A model generated the notes under the pieces. It searched no databases. It was given only the letters and a program-made list of their open reading frames with translations, and was not told the origin of the DNA. This document shows, piece after piece, positions 6,453 through 15,850 of a stretch of 61,385 nucleotides of DNA. The stretch's first letter is position 1. The number at the start of each line of letters is the position of its first letter. A program made the position numbers and the translations under genes. Source of the stretch: Ulvibacterium sp. (GTDB taxonomy: Bacteria > Bacteroidota > Bacteroidia > Flavobacteriales > Flavobacteriaceae); the NCBI RefSeq assembly GCF_028285715.1, contig NZ_JANQOO010000023.1, positions 1 through 61,385 on the forward strand. Reading direction: 5' to 3'.

Positions 6453-9098
6453 TTACTCCATTGCCTTTCCATCAAAAATCTCGTGGTTCTCGTCTCCTCC
6501 TGATTTCAAATAGGCGAACAGATCTAGCACCTCTTGTTCGTTCAACCGGTTCAAAAGCCCGGGAGGCATCGGGGAGATGGGGGAGAGTTCCCGCTTTTCT
6601 ACCTCATTTGCGGCCAGTTCCACGGTATAGCTCTCATTGAACGGGTTGGGCATTAGGGTAATGGTCGTATCGTCCTCCGCCTTAATGCGTCCCGCGATTT
6701 TCTTCCCATCCTGCATATGGAAAAGGGTGTTGGCATATTGGTCCGAGATTTCGTCATGAGGACTGTAAATGGCGAAAAGCAAATCGTAGTCGCTAAACTT
6801 GGTGTGGGCCTGGGTCAGGTCCGGTCCGGCAGCACCACCTTCGCCACGCATACGATGGCACAATACACACATGGCTGCTTGGTAGGCACGCTCACCGTCC
6901 GCAAAAGTGCCGCTATAATTTTGCATGCCACCTCCCCACAGGATATGGCTCATGTCACGTCCGGAATACTCCCGTCCCGGACCGATGGGTTGTGGTAGGT
7001 CGGCCACTGCGGTCGAAGGTGAATATACTCCGGATATTTCCTGAAAATGTTCCCTTTTGTCCTCGGGGACATTGGCCATGGCCTGTAGCCGTACATTTTC
7101 CATATAGGCTTTAAAGCTCATCCCGCCTTTGGCGCCCAATACATCATAGAACCAAAGAAAGTATCTTTCGCGCAAATCATTGGTCCAACCCTCTGTGGCA
7201 TGACTCAAAAGAAGACCGTAATAGATGGACTCGCTAGGAGGCATTTTGGCGATAACTTCCCGGATTAGCGGACCATATTGCTCACTACGCTGTGTAGCCT
7301 CCTCTGAAAGCAGTTCCACGCCTTCCGTTACCGTCTTTTCCTTGGTATGCCTTTCCAACAACTTTACGATATTTTCCGTGGCCCCGTCCGCTTTTAGATA
7401 GAGCACTAGTTGCGCCAGCTCCCTATTTACGACATTGTTGGCATGTGGAAAATAAGAGTTCAATTTTTTGGCCGTGGCTCTTCTATGTCGCTCATCAGGT
7501 TCGCCCATTCGGATAAATACGAGCGCATAGCTGCGAAGTAATGCAATCTGCTGCTGTTCCGTAAGTTGCTCCAATCGTAATTGATTTAATTTATCCAGTA
7601 TTCGCCCCTGGAGGCTTTTGTCCCCTTGCCGAGCCAATGCAATACCAGCTTCTAGAATTTTGGTCACGTCCTTTTCGTTAAAAAAGCGGTTTTGCCATTG
7701 GTCCACCGCAAGATGTTCCAAAACCATTCTGGAGGCGTAGCGTATAAATCGGTCTTCATGCCCTAAATTGTCCCAAGCTAGGGGGATGGCCTCTTCGGAT
7801 TCTTCGGTATGGTATTTCTCAATATTTTGGCGTAGCTCCCGAAGCGCTTTTGCCTCTAGATTCGTTTCCGCTTCTTTGGTGCCTAAATCTTCCCCGGTAT
7901 AGCGCAAACGGTACAAATGGGAATTCAATCCCCGGCCTCCGGTGGCAAAATACAGATGGCCATCGGAACCGGCTATCATATCCGTAAGGGGTAGGGGCGT
8001 ACCGGAAAGGAATTCCTCCCGGACTCCGGTATAGCTGCTACCTTTTGGTTTTAGGTCAATAAAATAGACCGTGCCAAAACTCCAATCCATTATAAGAAGT
8101 CCATTCTTGTATCTGGCCGGAAAGTTGAGTTTGGCCCCGGAAAGGACAGCCGTCGGGGAGCCTTGCTCCAAATTGTGTACGGCCGGTAGGTTATCCGGAT
8201 AGTATTCCGGCCACTTGCCGGAACCGGTCCGCCAACCGTATTCACTACCACTGGTCACGTGGTTGATTCTAGTGGGCCGGTACCAAGGCATCCCTATGTC
8301 CCATTCCATATCGGCATCGTAGGTAAACAGCTCACCATCTTCGTTAAAGGCAATATCGAACGGGTTTCGATATCCCGCCGAAATGACTTCCCAGTCCGTA
8401 CCTTCGGGATTTAATTTAGCGATCCAACCGCCGGGGGCCTTGATATCATTGGCATGGCCCCGAGCATCGAGATAGGGAGGGAAAAGATTGTCCTCATCCC
8501 AATTTGCGGGAAGCCGGCTCTTCTCCAAAAGGGATTCTGGAATTAAGGTATGGTTTCCTGCAATAAAATAGATGTCCTTTCCGTCGGGACTGGGCACAAA
8601 ACTGTGGGGCCCATGTTCTCCCTGTCCATCCAGCTTCAACAGCATCTCCAGTCTATCCAATTCACCGTCGTTATCGGTATCCGTTAAACGATACACTCCG
8701 CTACCGTTTTCCTCCTCGTCCGGAACCTCATCATCCCATTTCTTGTTTACCGATACGTACAGGCTGTTATGGGCCCACAATAGTCCATGGGCCTCCCCAA
8801 TTTTGAGATTTACACTATCCACTTGCGAAGCAGAAATAACATTACCCTCCTTGGGAGCCTGAAAGAAATAGATTTTTCCTCTTTGGTCACAGGCGTACAC
8901 CCGTTCGTTGGGGCCTTGGGCCAACGCCACCCATGACCCTTGGCCATGGATACTGGGTCTATAGAGATCTTCAAGGACAAAGTTATCCGGTAGGTTGAAT
9001 TCAATTTCTTTTTCGGGGGTCACTGATGTTTCTTGGGTACAGGAAAGCATAAGGCAGCCTGTAAGGAATATATAGGCTACCGTGATGTTTTTGGTCAT
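6453..9098 (-). CDS. Surface lipoprotein: sugar-dehydrogenase-like propeller plus cytochrome c domain
   Basis: An 881-residue protein with a lipoprotein leader ending LMLSC (Cys20). Residues about 30-400 look like a soluble glucose/sorbosone dehydrogenase (PQQ-type) beta-propeller, with HGLLWAHNSLYVSVN, GYRNPFDIAFNEDGELF and a final DGHLYFATGGRG blade. The middle (about 410-680) is helical and HEAT-like. The C-terminal part has one haem site C744-VLC-H748 followed by the GPDL and LFAYLKSGG features seen in membrane-bound dehydrogenase/haem-binding proteins of Planctomycetes and Bacteroidota. It probably oxidises a sugar or related compound at the cell surface (inference). It is divergent from the sugar isomerase-like gene at 9211. 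Confidence 0.8.
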   Translation of the reverse strand: MTKNITVAYIFLTGCLMLSCTQETSVTPEKEIEFNLPDNFVLEDLYRPSIHGQGSWVALAQGPNERVYACDQRGKIYFFQAPKEGNVISASQVDSVNLKIGEAHGLLWAHNSLYVSVNKKWDDEVPDEEENGSGVYRLTDTDNDGELDRLEMLLKLDGQGEHGPHSFVPSPDGKDIYFIAGNHTLIPESLLEKSRLPANWDEDNLFPPYLDARGHANDIKAPGGWIAKLNPEGTDWEVISAGYRNPFDIAFNEDGELFTYDADMEWDIGMPWYRPTRINHVTSGSEYGWRTGSGKWPEYYPDNLPAVHNLEQGSPTAVLSGAKLNFPARYKNGLLIMDWSFGTVYFIDLKPKGSSYTGVREEFLSGTPLPLTDMIAGSDGHLYFATGGRGLNSHLYRLRYTGEDLGTKEAETNLEAKALRELRQNIEKYHTEESEEAIPLAWDNLGHEDRFIRYASRMVLEHLAVDQWQNRFFNEKDVTKILEAGIALARQGDKSLQGRILDKLNQLRLEQLTEQQQIALLRSYALVFIRMGEPDERHRRATAKKLNSYFPHANNVVNRELAQLVLYLKADGATENIVKLLERHTKEKTVTEGVELLSEEATQRSEQYGPLIREVIAKMPPSESIYYGLLLSHATEGWTNDLRERYFLWFYDVLGAKGGMSFKAYMENVRLQAMANVPEDKREHFQEISGVYSPSTAVADLPQPIGPGREYSGRDMSHILWGGGMQNYSGTFADGERAYQAAMCVLCHRMRGEGGAAGPDLTQAHTKFSDYDLLFAIYSPHDEISDQYANTLFHMQDGKKIAGRIKAEDDTTITLMPNPFNESYTVELAANEVEKRELSPISPMPPGLLNRLNEQEVLDLFAYLKSGGDENHEIFDGKAME

Positions 9099-9171
9099 TT
9101 TATAGAGCTTTTATCGGGTTCCGTATAAAAATAGTGAATTGCCATGGGATTCCAAGCTGTATGGAAATGGT

Positions 9172-9179
9172 TATATTTG
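9172..9179 (+). promoter_or_regulatory. Candidate -7 box TATATTTG
   Basis: An exact match to the Bacteroidota -7 consensus TAnnTTTG, 31 bases before the ATG at 9211. No clear TTTG -33 element precedes it at the usual spacing. Confidence 0.35.
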
Positions 9180-9210
9180 GGATTAACCACTTCAAACAAC
9201 TTTTAGAGAT

Positions 9211-10161
9211 ATGGATCGACGTAAATTTATCAACGGAGCTGCAATGTTGGGTGCGGGTTCCGTAATTACCGGTTTTTCCCCCTCGGATTTGACCGCTACT
9301 TCAAAACCCAAAAAAATTAGGCATAATCCTATAGGGGTGTCCACCTATTCCTTTTGGCAATTCAATGGTCCCAAGGAAAATGTGCCTATGGAGCTTTGTA
9401 TCGAAAAAGCGGCGGCCATGGGTTTTGATGGCATTGAATTGTTGTTGGTGCAAATGAACTCCGAGGATAATGGATATCTTCAAAAACTGAAGAAACAAGC
9501 TTTTCATGCCGGTTTGGATCTTATGGGATTTTCTACACACCAGGGCTATCTAAGTCCGGAAAAAAGATATCGCGAGCAAAACATTTCAAAGACCCTGCAT
9601 CAAATAGAACTGGCCTACAAATTAGGTATCCCTACCATGCGTTTGAACACGGGGCGTTGGGGAACCTCAAAGTCATTCGATGATTTAATGGCCAATAAGG
9701 GAATAGAGCCAACATTGGAGGGATATACGGATGAAGATGGCTTTAAATGGGTCATTGATGCCATTGAGAAATGCGTACCCACGGCCGAACGTTGCGGGGT
9801 GGTTCTGGGATTGGAGAACCACTGGGGCCTTGGACGTACTGCTGAAGGTGTAAAACGCATTGTTGATGCCATCAATAGTCCTTGGCTTCAGGTAACGCTA
9901 GACACCGGGAATTTTTTGGAGAATAGGGAAGCGCAGATGGAACTATTGGCGCCCCAGACCTATTTGGTACAGGCCAAAACCTATTACGGGGGCGGGAAAT
10001 GGTACTCCTTGGACATCGATTACCCAAAAATTGGGGAGATGATGCGCAGGCATAACTATAAAGGATATATCTCGCTCGAATTTGAGGGCAATGAATCCCC
10101 GGAAACCGCTGTTCCCAAAGGCTTGGAGCTGTTGCGTGAGTCCTTTTGGTACGAGTTATAA
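9211..10161 (+). CDS. Tat-exported sugar phosphate isomerase/epimerase-like TIM-barrel protein
   Basis: 316 residues. The start MDRRKFINGAAMLGAG is a twin-arginine leader (RRKF), so the protein is exported folded to the periplasm. The mature part is a xylose isomerase-like TIM barrel of the AP-endonuclease-2 family: VSTYSFWQFNG, GFDGIELLLVQ, a metal-site GLENHWG (about 209-215) and TLDTGNFLE. The C-terminal YKGYISLEFEGNE supplies a last metal-binding Glu. Such proteins in Bacteroidota act on sugars or inositols, with the substrate unknown here. It is divergent from the dehydrogenase/cytochrome lipoprotein, so a joint role in periplasmic sugar oxidation is plausible. Confidence 0.85.
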   Translation: MDRRKFINGAAMLGAGSVITGFSPSDLTATSKPKKIRHNPIGVSTYSFWQFNGPKENVPMELCIEKAAAMGFDGIELLLVQMNSEDNGYLQKLKKQAFHAGLDLMGFSTHQGYLSPEKRYREQNISKTLHQIELAYKLGIPTMRLNTGRWGTSKSFDDLMANKGIEPTLEGYTDEDGFKWVIDAIEKCVPTAERCGVVLGLENHWGLGRTAEGVKRIVDAINSPWLQVTLDTGNFLENREAQMELLAPQTYLVQAKTYYGGGKWYSLDIDYPKIGEMMRRHNYKGYISLEFEGNESPETAVPKGLELLRESFWYEL

Positions 10162-10266
10162 TGAGGGATAACGGCTACCATTAACGGATGAACTTAGTTT
10201 TCTTTTTAAGGACGATATAGTTTAGCTGTCAGGATTCCTAGTCACAGGTTCCGTGCTATGCTTATT

Positions 10267-10782
10267 CTAATGGGTAGGTGGTACTTTATACAAACGATAT
10301 TCGCTTACATCCAATTTTTTCTGGTTACCCATTTCATAGTGATCGGAAAGTTTTAATTTAAGCTTGGATATAAGGTGAATACTCTTTTGATTTCTCTTAT
10401 CAACGGGGTACTTTATAAATTCGACATCTAAATTGGATATTCCCCATGGAAGCATATGGCTAACTACTTTTTTCCCGATACCTTTTCCTTGCTGCTGACG
10501 TTTGATCCAAAGGCCAAAATGAGGTTGTTTAGTCGGAATTCCGTGTATCCCGCAGCAACCGGCAAACACACCCTCGTTTAAGATTACCCAGACCAAGTCC
10601 GTTTTATTTTCCACTTGTTCTATGGAATATTCTATAAATGCCATGGTTTCCGCTATTTTTTTGGGGGGTTCATCAATGGGCAGGAACTGGATTACCTCCT
10701 TGTCAAAACCTTCATAGATATCTTTGGCATAGTCCATATGGATAGGGACCAACTCTGTTTTCGTATCTATCTTAACGATCAT
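10267..10782 (-). CDS. GNAT family N-acetyltransferase
   Basis: 171 residues with a GNAT core: DLVWVILNEGVFAGCCGIHG (strands 2-4), then the acetyl-CoA loop in LWIKRQQQGKGIGKKVVSHM with the Q/R-x-x-G-x-G pattern QGKGIG, and a C-terminal strand where KRNQKSIHLISKLKLKL matches the RimJ/RimL pattern of Asn-x-x-Ser contacting CoA. It probably acetylates a protein terminus or small amine, with the substrate unknown. It is cytoplasmic and stands alone, separated from rpoD by a terminator. Confidence 0.85.
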   Translation of the reverse strand: MIVKIDTKTELVPIHMDYAKDIYEGFDKEVIQFLPIDEPPKKIAETMAFIEYSIEQVENKTDLVWVILNEGVFAGCCGIHGIPTKQPHFGLWIKRQQQGKGIGKKVVSHMLPWGISNLDVEFIKYPVDKRNQKSIHLISKLKLKLSDHYEMGNQKKLDVSEYRLYKVPPTH

Positions 10783-10872
10783 TTTAAACGTTTTAAGTGT
10801 GATTATTTACGTAACAAAGGATAGACAGGGCATAATATTTTGGTTAAACGTTACAATTTACCATAAATGAAA

Positions 10873-10897
10873 AAACTCCGGTAATCAGCCGGAGTTT
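10873..10897 (-). terminator. Rho-independent terminator of rpoD
   Basis: A 9-bp stem AAACTCCGG/CCGGAGTTT with a 7-base loop. Read leftward it is followed by a TTTTTTC run. It lies about 115 bp past the rpoD stop. Confidence 0.85.
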
Positions 10898-11011
10898 ATT
10901 CATCAATCAAAAAACGAACAGTCATGATAAACTGTTGTTAACCTTAAAATTACAATATATATGCCACAAATCCAATTTGTGGAATATTTAACATGCTATT
11001 TTATAAAATAA

Positions 11012-11875
11012 TTAACCTAGATAGGTCTTTAGAATTTTGCTTCTAGAGGTGTGCTTTAACCTTCGTATCGCCTTTTCCTTAATCTGACGAACCCGCTCCC
11101 TGGTAAGATCAAAGGTTTCCCCAATTTCTTCCAAGGTCATAGAATGCTGTCCAGCCAAGCCAAAATAGAGACGGATAACGTCAGCCTCCCTTGGGGTCAA
11201 TGTTTCCAAGGCACGCTCAATTTCGGTGCGCAAGGATTCATGCAACAAATCCTTGTCCGGATTGGGTGACTCCCCACTACGAAGTACATCATAAAGATTG
11301 GAATCCTCGCCATCGATCAAAGGGGCATCCATGGACACGTGCCGCCCTGAATTTTTAAGGGATTGCTTTACGTCTTCAACGGTCATATCCAATTCCTTGG
11401 CAATTTCTTCTGCGGAAGGAACACGTTCATGTGCCTGCTCCAAAAAAGCGAAGGTCTTGTTGATCTTGTTGATGGAACCAATTTTGTTCAAGGGCAACCG
11501 AACAATACGGGACTGCTCCGCCAGTGCCTGTAGAATGGATTGTCTGATCCACCATACGGCATATGATATAAATTTGAATCCCCGTGTTTCGTCAAAACGT
11601 TGGGCCGCTTTGATCAATCCTAAATTACCCTCATTGATAAGGTCGGGTAGGGTAAGACCCTGATTTTGATATTGCTTGGCAACGGAAACTACGAATCGAA
11701 GGTTGGCCTTTGTGAGTTTTTCAAGAGCGATCTGGTCGCCTGCCTTGATGCGTTGGGCCAATTCCACTTCCTCATCCGCGGTGATAAGGTCTACCTTGCC
11801 AATTTCCTGTAAATACTTGTCCAAAGACGCGGTTTCCCTATTGGTAACCTGTTTTGTAATCTTTAGTTGTCTCAT
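11012..11875 (-). CDS. rpoD: Primary RNA polymerase sigma factor (RpoD/SigA)
   Basis: This 287-residue sigma-70 factor lacks region 1.1, as in the Bacteroidota primary sigma. Region 1.2 is at [20 protein letters not shown]. Region 2 holds [12 protein letters not shown] and [15 protein letters not shown], which recognise and melt the -7 element. Region 3 is followed by region 4 with the helix-turn-helix [20 protein letters not shown] near the C-terminus. It directs housekeeping transcription from TTTG/TAnnTTTG promoters, of which the window has several examples. It lies downstream of rpsO and pnp and has its own promoter and terminator. Confidence 0.97.
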   Translation of the reverse strand: MRQLKITKQVTNRETASLDKYLQEIGKVDLITADEEVELAQRIKAGDQIALEKLTKANLRFVVSVAKQYQNQGLTLPDLINEGNLGLIKAAQRFDETRGFKFISYAVWWIRQSILQALAEQSRIVRLPLNKIGSINKINKTFAFLEQAHERVPSAEEIAKELDMTVEDVKQSLKNSGRHVSMDAPLIDGEDSNLYDVLRSGESPNPDKDLLHESLRTEIERALETLTPREADVIRLYFGLAGQHSMTLEEIGETFDLTRERVRQIKEKAIRRLKHTSRSKILKTYLG

Positions 11876-11934
11876 CTACAATTTTCCTTTCTAATTAAGT
11901 TCATTGCGCCTAAGCTGCATATACTTATACGTAA

Positions 11935-11964
11935 AAAAGATAGAAATGTTACAATTGGGTCAAA
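11935..11964 (-). promoter_or_regulatory. Candidate rpoD promoter
   Basis: On the reverse strand TTTG (complement of 11961-11964), 18 bases, then TATCTTTT (complement of 11935-11942), one mismatch from TAnnTTTG. It ends about 60 bases before the rpoD ATG and lies between the pnp terminator and rpoD. Confidence 0.5.
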
Positions 11965-12002
11965 AAAACTTAATTTTTTGGTTAATCGAGCCTTGGACAA
12001 AA

Positions 12003-12030
12003 AAAGCCCTAACCAAGTGGCTAGGGCTTT
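12003..12030 (-). terminator. Rho-independent terminator of pnp
   Basis: A 9-bp stem AAAGCCCTA/TAGGGCTTT with a 10-base loop, followed leftward by a T-run (TTTTTTT). It starts about 20 bases after the pnp stop. Confidence 0.85.
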
Positions 12031-12050
12031 GGGCAAGACTTATGAATTAA

Positions 12051-14270
12051 CTAATTCCGCCGTGGTTTCCGATCCCGATTATCCCGGCGTCGGTCATCCC
12101 TTCCGCGATTACGGTCATTGTTCCGTGGAGGTCTTTCTACAAATCCTTCCGGTTTTGGAAGCAACACTTTACGGGAGACCTTTTCTTTTTTGGTCCTAGG
12201 GTCGATACCCATGTATTTTACATCGAACACATCGCCCATATTCACTACATCGGAAACATTTTCGGTACGTTTCCAATCCAGTTCCGAAACATGAAGCAAT
12301 ACTTCATTGCCCGGGGCGTCGTTATATTCCACTACAGCACCAAAATCGAGCATTTTAATGACTTTAACTTCATAAACGCTGCCGACTTCCGGCTTGAACA
12401 TCAAGGCATCTATTTTCGCCATAACGGCGTCGATACCTTCTTGATCGGTACCCAAAATTTCTACTATACCTTCTCCAGTCACCGGATCTTCATTGATGAC
12501 AATGGTAGTTTTGGTCTCTTTTTGCAACTCTTGGATGACCTTTCCACCAGGACCGATCAAGGCACCAATGAATTCGTTGGGTATAACAGTAGTAACCATT
12601 TTTGGGGCATGTGGCTTAACGTCCGGTCTTGGATCGGCAATGGTATCCACCAACTTCTCTAAAATGTGCAAACGGCCATCCCTGGCTTGTTTTAAGGCCT
12701 TTACCAAGATTTCATAGGAGAGGCCTTTTACCTTAATGTCCATTTGACAGGCGGTAATACCATCCGCGGTTCCCGTCACCTTAAAATCCATATCGCCCAA
12801 ATGGTCTTCATCTCCCAAAATATCGGAAAGTACCGCGTATTTTCCGCTATCGGCATCGGAAATCAATCCCATGGCAATTCCGGAGACTGGTTTTGTTAGT
12901 TGTACCCCGGCATCCATTAAGGCCATAGTTCCCGAACAAACGGTAGCCATGGAGGAGGAACCATTACTTTCCAACACCTCGGAAACCACACGAACGGTAT
13001 AAGGACAATCTTCCGGCACCATACCCTTTAGCGCACGTTGGGCCAGGTTACCATGGCCTACTTCCCTACGGGAAGTACCACGTATGGGTCTGGCTTCCCC
13101 AGTTGAAAATGGTGGAAAGTTGTAGTGCAGATAAAAGGTTTCCTCCCCCTCGTAAGACGGCATATCTATTTGATTGGCTTCCCTGGAGGTTCCCAAAGTT
13201 ACCGTTGCCAAGGCTTGGGTTTCGCCACGGGTAAAGATGGCCGAGCCATGGGTAGAGGGCAAATAATCGACCTCGCACCAAATCGGCCGGATTTCATCGG
13301 TTTTTCTACCGTCCAATCGCAAGCCCTCATTGAGGGTAAGGTCTCGGACGGCTTCCTTCTCGGCCTTGTAAAAGTATTTGGAAATAAGATCACCGTTTTC
13401 TTCCAATTCCTCTTCGGTGAAATTCGCCAATACTTCCTCTTTTATGGCGTCAAAGGCAGCACTGCGTTCCTGTTTGGCAGAGCCGGCTTTGGCTATAGCA
13501 TATACCTTATCATAGGTTAGGCCGTGTATTTTTTGGTCTAGTTCCTCGTCTTCCTGTGCACCCTCGTACTCCCGAACTTCCTTTTTGCCGAAGGCTTCGG
13601 CCAATCGCAATTGGGCATCACATTGTACCTTAATCGCTTCATGGGCAAATTTGATGGCCTCGGTCATGTCCTCCTCGGAGATTTCCTTCATTTCACCTTC
13701 CACCATCATTACGGAATCGGCGGAGGCCCCAATGACCATATCAATATCGCTTTCTTCCAATTGCGCCCGGGTAGGATTAATGATAAACTCTCCGTTAATA
13801 CGACCTACACGACATTCGGAAATAGCACATTCAAATGGGAAATCGGAGAGTTGAATGGCCGCAGATGCTGCCAATCCGGCCATGGCATCGGGCATAACGT
13901 TCTCGTCATGGGACATGAGCTGAATCATGACCTGGGTCTCTGAATGGTAATCCTTTGGGAAAAGTGGGCGAAGTACCCTATCTACCAATCGCATGGTCAA
14001 AACCTCCCCATCACTGGGCCTGGCCTCTCTTTTAAAAAACCCTCCAGGATAACGGCCAGAAGCCGCAAATTTTTCCCGATAATCAACCGTTAAGGGTAAA
14101 AAATCGACATCACTTGGTTTGTAATTGGAAACTACAGTACACAATAGCATACATTTTCCGGATTGGACAACAACGGACCCATGGGCCTGCTTTGCCAATT
14201 TTCCGGTTTCGATAGAGATTTCCCTACCGTCGCCGAGGTCAATGACCTCTCTAAAAGTCTTTGGAATCAT
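12051..14270 (-). CDS. pnp: Polynucleotide phosphorylase
   Basis: A 739-residue 3'-5' phosphorolytic exoribonuclease for RNA turnover. Two RNase PH domains (about 10-220 and 310-545) flank a helical linker. A KH domain with [15 protein letters not shown] and an S1 domain beginning [20 protein letters not shown] follow. The C-terminal tail is rich in Arg, Asn and Asp ([12 protein letters not shown]). The length is normal for Bacteroidota. It follows rpsO, the classical gene order. A leader of about 200 bp with short inverted repeats lies between them, as is usual for autoregulated pnp (autoregulation here is inferred). Confidence 0.97.
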   Translation of the reverse strand: MIPKTFREVIDLGDGREISIETGKLAKQAHGSVVVQSGKCMLLCTVVSNYKPSDVDFLPLTVDYREKFAASGRYPGGFFKREARPSDGEVLTMRLVDRVLRPLFPKDYHSETQVMIQLMSHDENVMPDAMAGLAASAAIQLSDFPFECAISECRVGRINGEFIINPTRAQLEESDIDMVIGASADSVMMVEGEMKEISEEDMTEAIKFAHEAIKVQCDAQLRLAEAFGKKEVREYEGAQEDEELDQKIHGLTYDKVYAIAKAGSAKQERSAAFDAIKEEVLANFTEEELEENGDLISKYFYKAEKEAVRDLTLNEGLRLDGRKTDEIRPIWCEVDYLPSTHGSAIFTRGETQALATVTLGTSREANQIDMPSYEGEETFYLHYNFPPFSTGEARPIRGTSRREVGHGNLAQRALKGMVPEDCPYTVRVVSEVLESNGSSSMATVCSGTMALMDAGVQLTKPVSGIAMGLISDADSGKYAVLSDILGDEDHLGDMDFKVTGTADGITACQMDIKVKGLSYEILVKALKQARDGRLHILEKLVDTIADPRPDVKPHAPKMVTTVIPNEFIGALIGPGGKVIQELQKETKTTIVINEDPVTGEGIVEILGTDQEGIDAVMAKIDALMFKPEVGSVYEVKVIKMLDFGAVVEYNDAPGNEVLLHVSELDWKRTENVSDVVNMGDVFDVKYMGIDPRTKKEKVSRKVLLPKPEGFVERPPRNNDRNRGRDDRRRDNRDRKPRRN

Positions 14271-14451
14271 ACATTTGATTTAATCCACCTGTGGCGGACT
14301 TGTTAAACAATGGTCTACCGTCTTACCGGACGGCCAGGGTTGTGTTGTTGTTGTGTTGACCAATGAAAAACTGTGTGCAGCTTTTTTAACCCCGAGATTG
14401 CCAGGGTCCTTTTAATACAAAATAGTGCCAGGCTCGCCTGACCATAGAAAA

Positions 14452-14468
14452 GGGGAGCGTTGCTCCCC
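14452..14468 (-). terminator. Terminator of rpsO
   Basis: A 7-bp stem GGGGAGC/GCTCCCC with a 3-base loop and a TTTTC tail leftward, 7 bases after the rpsO stop. It probably only partly separates rpsO from pnp. Confidence 0.7.
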
Positions 14469-14474
14469 GTATTT

Positions 14475-14744
14475 TTATTTCCTAATTTTCAAATCTTTAA
14501 TCAGCTCACGATATTTTACGATATCCTTTTTCTTAAGATAGTCCAAAAGGCTCCTTCGTTTCCCTACCAAACGCACCAAAGATCTTTCGGTATTAAAGTC
14601 TTTGTGATTCTTTTTGAGATGTTGTGTAAGGTGGTTGATGCGATGCGTAAACAAAGCTATCTGCCCTTCTGTAGAGCCCGTATTCGTGTCTTTTCCACCG
14701 TATTTTTTGAAAATATCGGCTTTAATTTCCTTGGTTAAATACAT
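14475..14744 (-). CDS. rpsO: 30S ribosomal protein S15
   Basis: An 89-residue ribosomal protein that binds the central domain of 16S rRNA and initiates platform assembly. It has the family pattern: DTGSTEGQIALFTHRINHLT, then LKKNHKDFNTERSLVRLVGK and RRSLLDYLKKKD. The length matches the family exactly. It lies upstream of pnp and is preceded by a good -7 box. Confidence 0.97.
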   Translation of the reverse strand: MYLTKEIKADIFKKYGGKDTNTGSTEGQIALFTHRINHLTQHLKKNHKDFNTERSLVRLVGKRRSLLDYLKKKDIVKYRELIKDLKIRK

Positions 14745-14798
14745 TCCAATATTATATTAAATGATTTTTATGTATTTGATTGATTTTCAATCAGTGCG

Positions 14799-14806
14799 CA
14801 AAGATA
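14799..14806 (-). promoter_or_regulatory. Candidate -7 box of rpsO
   Basis: The reverse strand reads TATCTTTG, an exact TAnnTTTG match, 54 bases before the rpsO ATG. No clear TTTG -33 element is seen. Confidence 0.45.
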
Positions 14807-14923
14807 GAAATATTTTTAGATTACGGGACCGTTTTGAACGATCTCTGTGAATTTTTTTGAGCTTGATTAAACCTTTTGGGATGTTCCCCAGTCCTAGGAG
14901 GGTAATGTTAAAAAAATGTTAGT

Positions 14924-15793
14924 ATGAAAAGTCTCAAAAAAATGAACTTTACAGGGCTACTTCCGATGACCTTTGGGATGGCAATTATGTTATTTTTTTC
15001 CTGTAACAAAGAAGAATCGCCAAATAGGGATGGCGAGCAAAGCTTGGATGTTGTGGCATTGACCGCCAGTGACGAAGCCGAACTTATTTCGGAGGAAGTC
15101 ATTACAGTGGCCGAAGATGTATATGCCACGGATGAAATCAGTACCATCTCCAAAGCGTCTTATCGCTCGGATTACCTTCCGGATTGTGTGACCATTACTA
15201 CCGTGGTCACGGATACCACTAGGGAAAAGACCATAGATTTTGGTTTGGGATGCGAATTGCCCAATGGAAATGTCCTTAGCGGAATTATTTTTATCTCCTA
15301 TGAAAAGGACATGGAAGTGACCACAAAGACCATTACGCTCTCTTTAGTGGATTTTACGTTCAATGAGGTTACCGTGGAAGGTGGTGCAACAATAGAAAGG
15401 ACTCGTTCCAACGAAAATGGCAACCCACAGGCAGATGCTACAGGAGCGTTCAGTGGCACATGGCCGGATGGAAGCACCTCCAATTTTACCGGTAACCGTA
15501 CCCGGGAATGGATAGAAGGCTATGGGAGTGGATTCTGGGGCGATAATGTGTTTTTGATTACGGGGAAAAGGACTTATACGGGACCGTTGGGCAATGTTTT
15601 CATCAAGGAGACCATTACACCCCTGCGAAGGGAATGGTCCTGCCGTTTTATTGTCAGTGGTATTTTGGAAATTTCCAGGAACGATCTTACCGCCAGTTTG
15701 GATTTTGGAGATGGGGAATGTGATGCCAAAGGCGTCTTGACATACCCCGATGGTAGTACCGAAGAGATTTTCCTTCGACGCTTTAGAAATTGA
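14924..15793 (+). CDS. Hypothetical lipoprotein
   Basis: A 289-residue protein with a lipoprotein leader. A hydrophobic stretch ends in LFFSC (Cys27), followed by NKEESPNRDG, a flexible acidic spacer. The remainder is beta-rich and repetitive in style, with TTKTITLSLVDFTFNEVTV, a FSGTWPDGSTSNFTGNRTRE segment and a final GVLTYPDGSTEEIF. The pairing of PDGS motifs suggests two related beta units. Tethered to the outer membrane, it probably has a binding or structural role. I do not recognise a family. It is alone on its strand and followed by a terminator. Confidence 0.75.
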   Translation: MKSLKKMNFTGLLPMTFGMAIMLFFSCNKEESPNRDGEQSLDVVALTASDEAELISEEVITVAEDVYATDEISTISKASYRSDYLPDCVTITTVVTDTTREKTIDFGLGCELPNGNVLSGIIFISYEKDMEVTTKTITLSLVDFTFNEVTVEGGATIERTRSNENGNPQADATGAFSGTWPDGSTSNFTGNRTREWIEGYGSGFWGDNVFLITGKRTYTGPLGNVFIKETITPLRREWSCRFIVSGILEISRNDLTASLDFGDGECDAKGVLTYPDGSTEEIFLRRFRN

Positions 15794-15816
15794 TGGACTT
15801 CTGATTGATTTGGTTG

Positions 15817-15850
15817 AAAGGTCCCGGCTATTTGGTCGGGGCTTTTTATT
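15817..15850 (+). terminator. Terminator of the lipoprotein gene, overlapping the end of accD
   Basis: The hairpin arms AAAGGTCCCG and CGGGGCTTTT (one mismatch, one wobble) are followed by TTTATTTT. The T-run overlaps the accD stop codon at 15846-15848, so the two convergent genes share the region. Confidence 0.65.

Noticed and set aside
14271-14474. A possible tRNA or structured RNA between rpsO and pnp
   Set aside because: Only short inverted repeats are present (for example CAGGCTCGCCTG). There is no cloverleaf or known riboswitch pattern, and leader structures of pnp are expected here.
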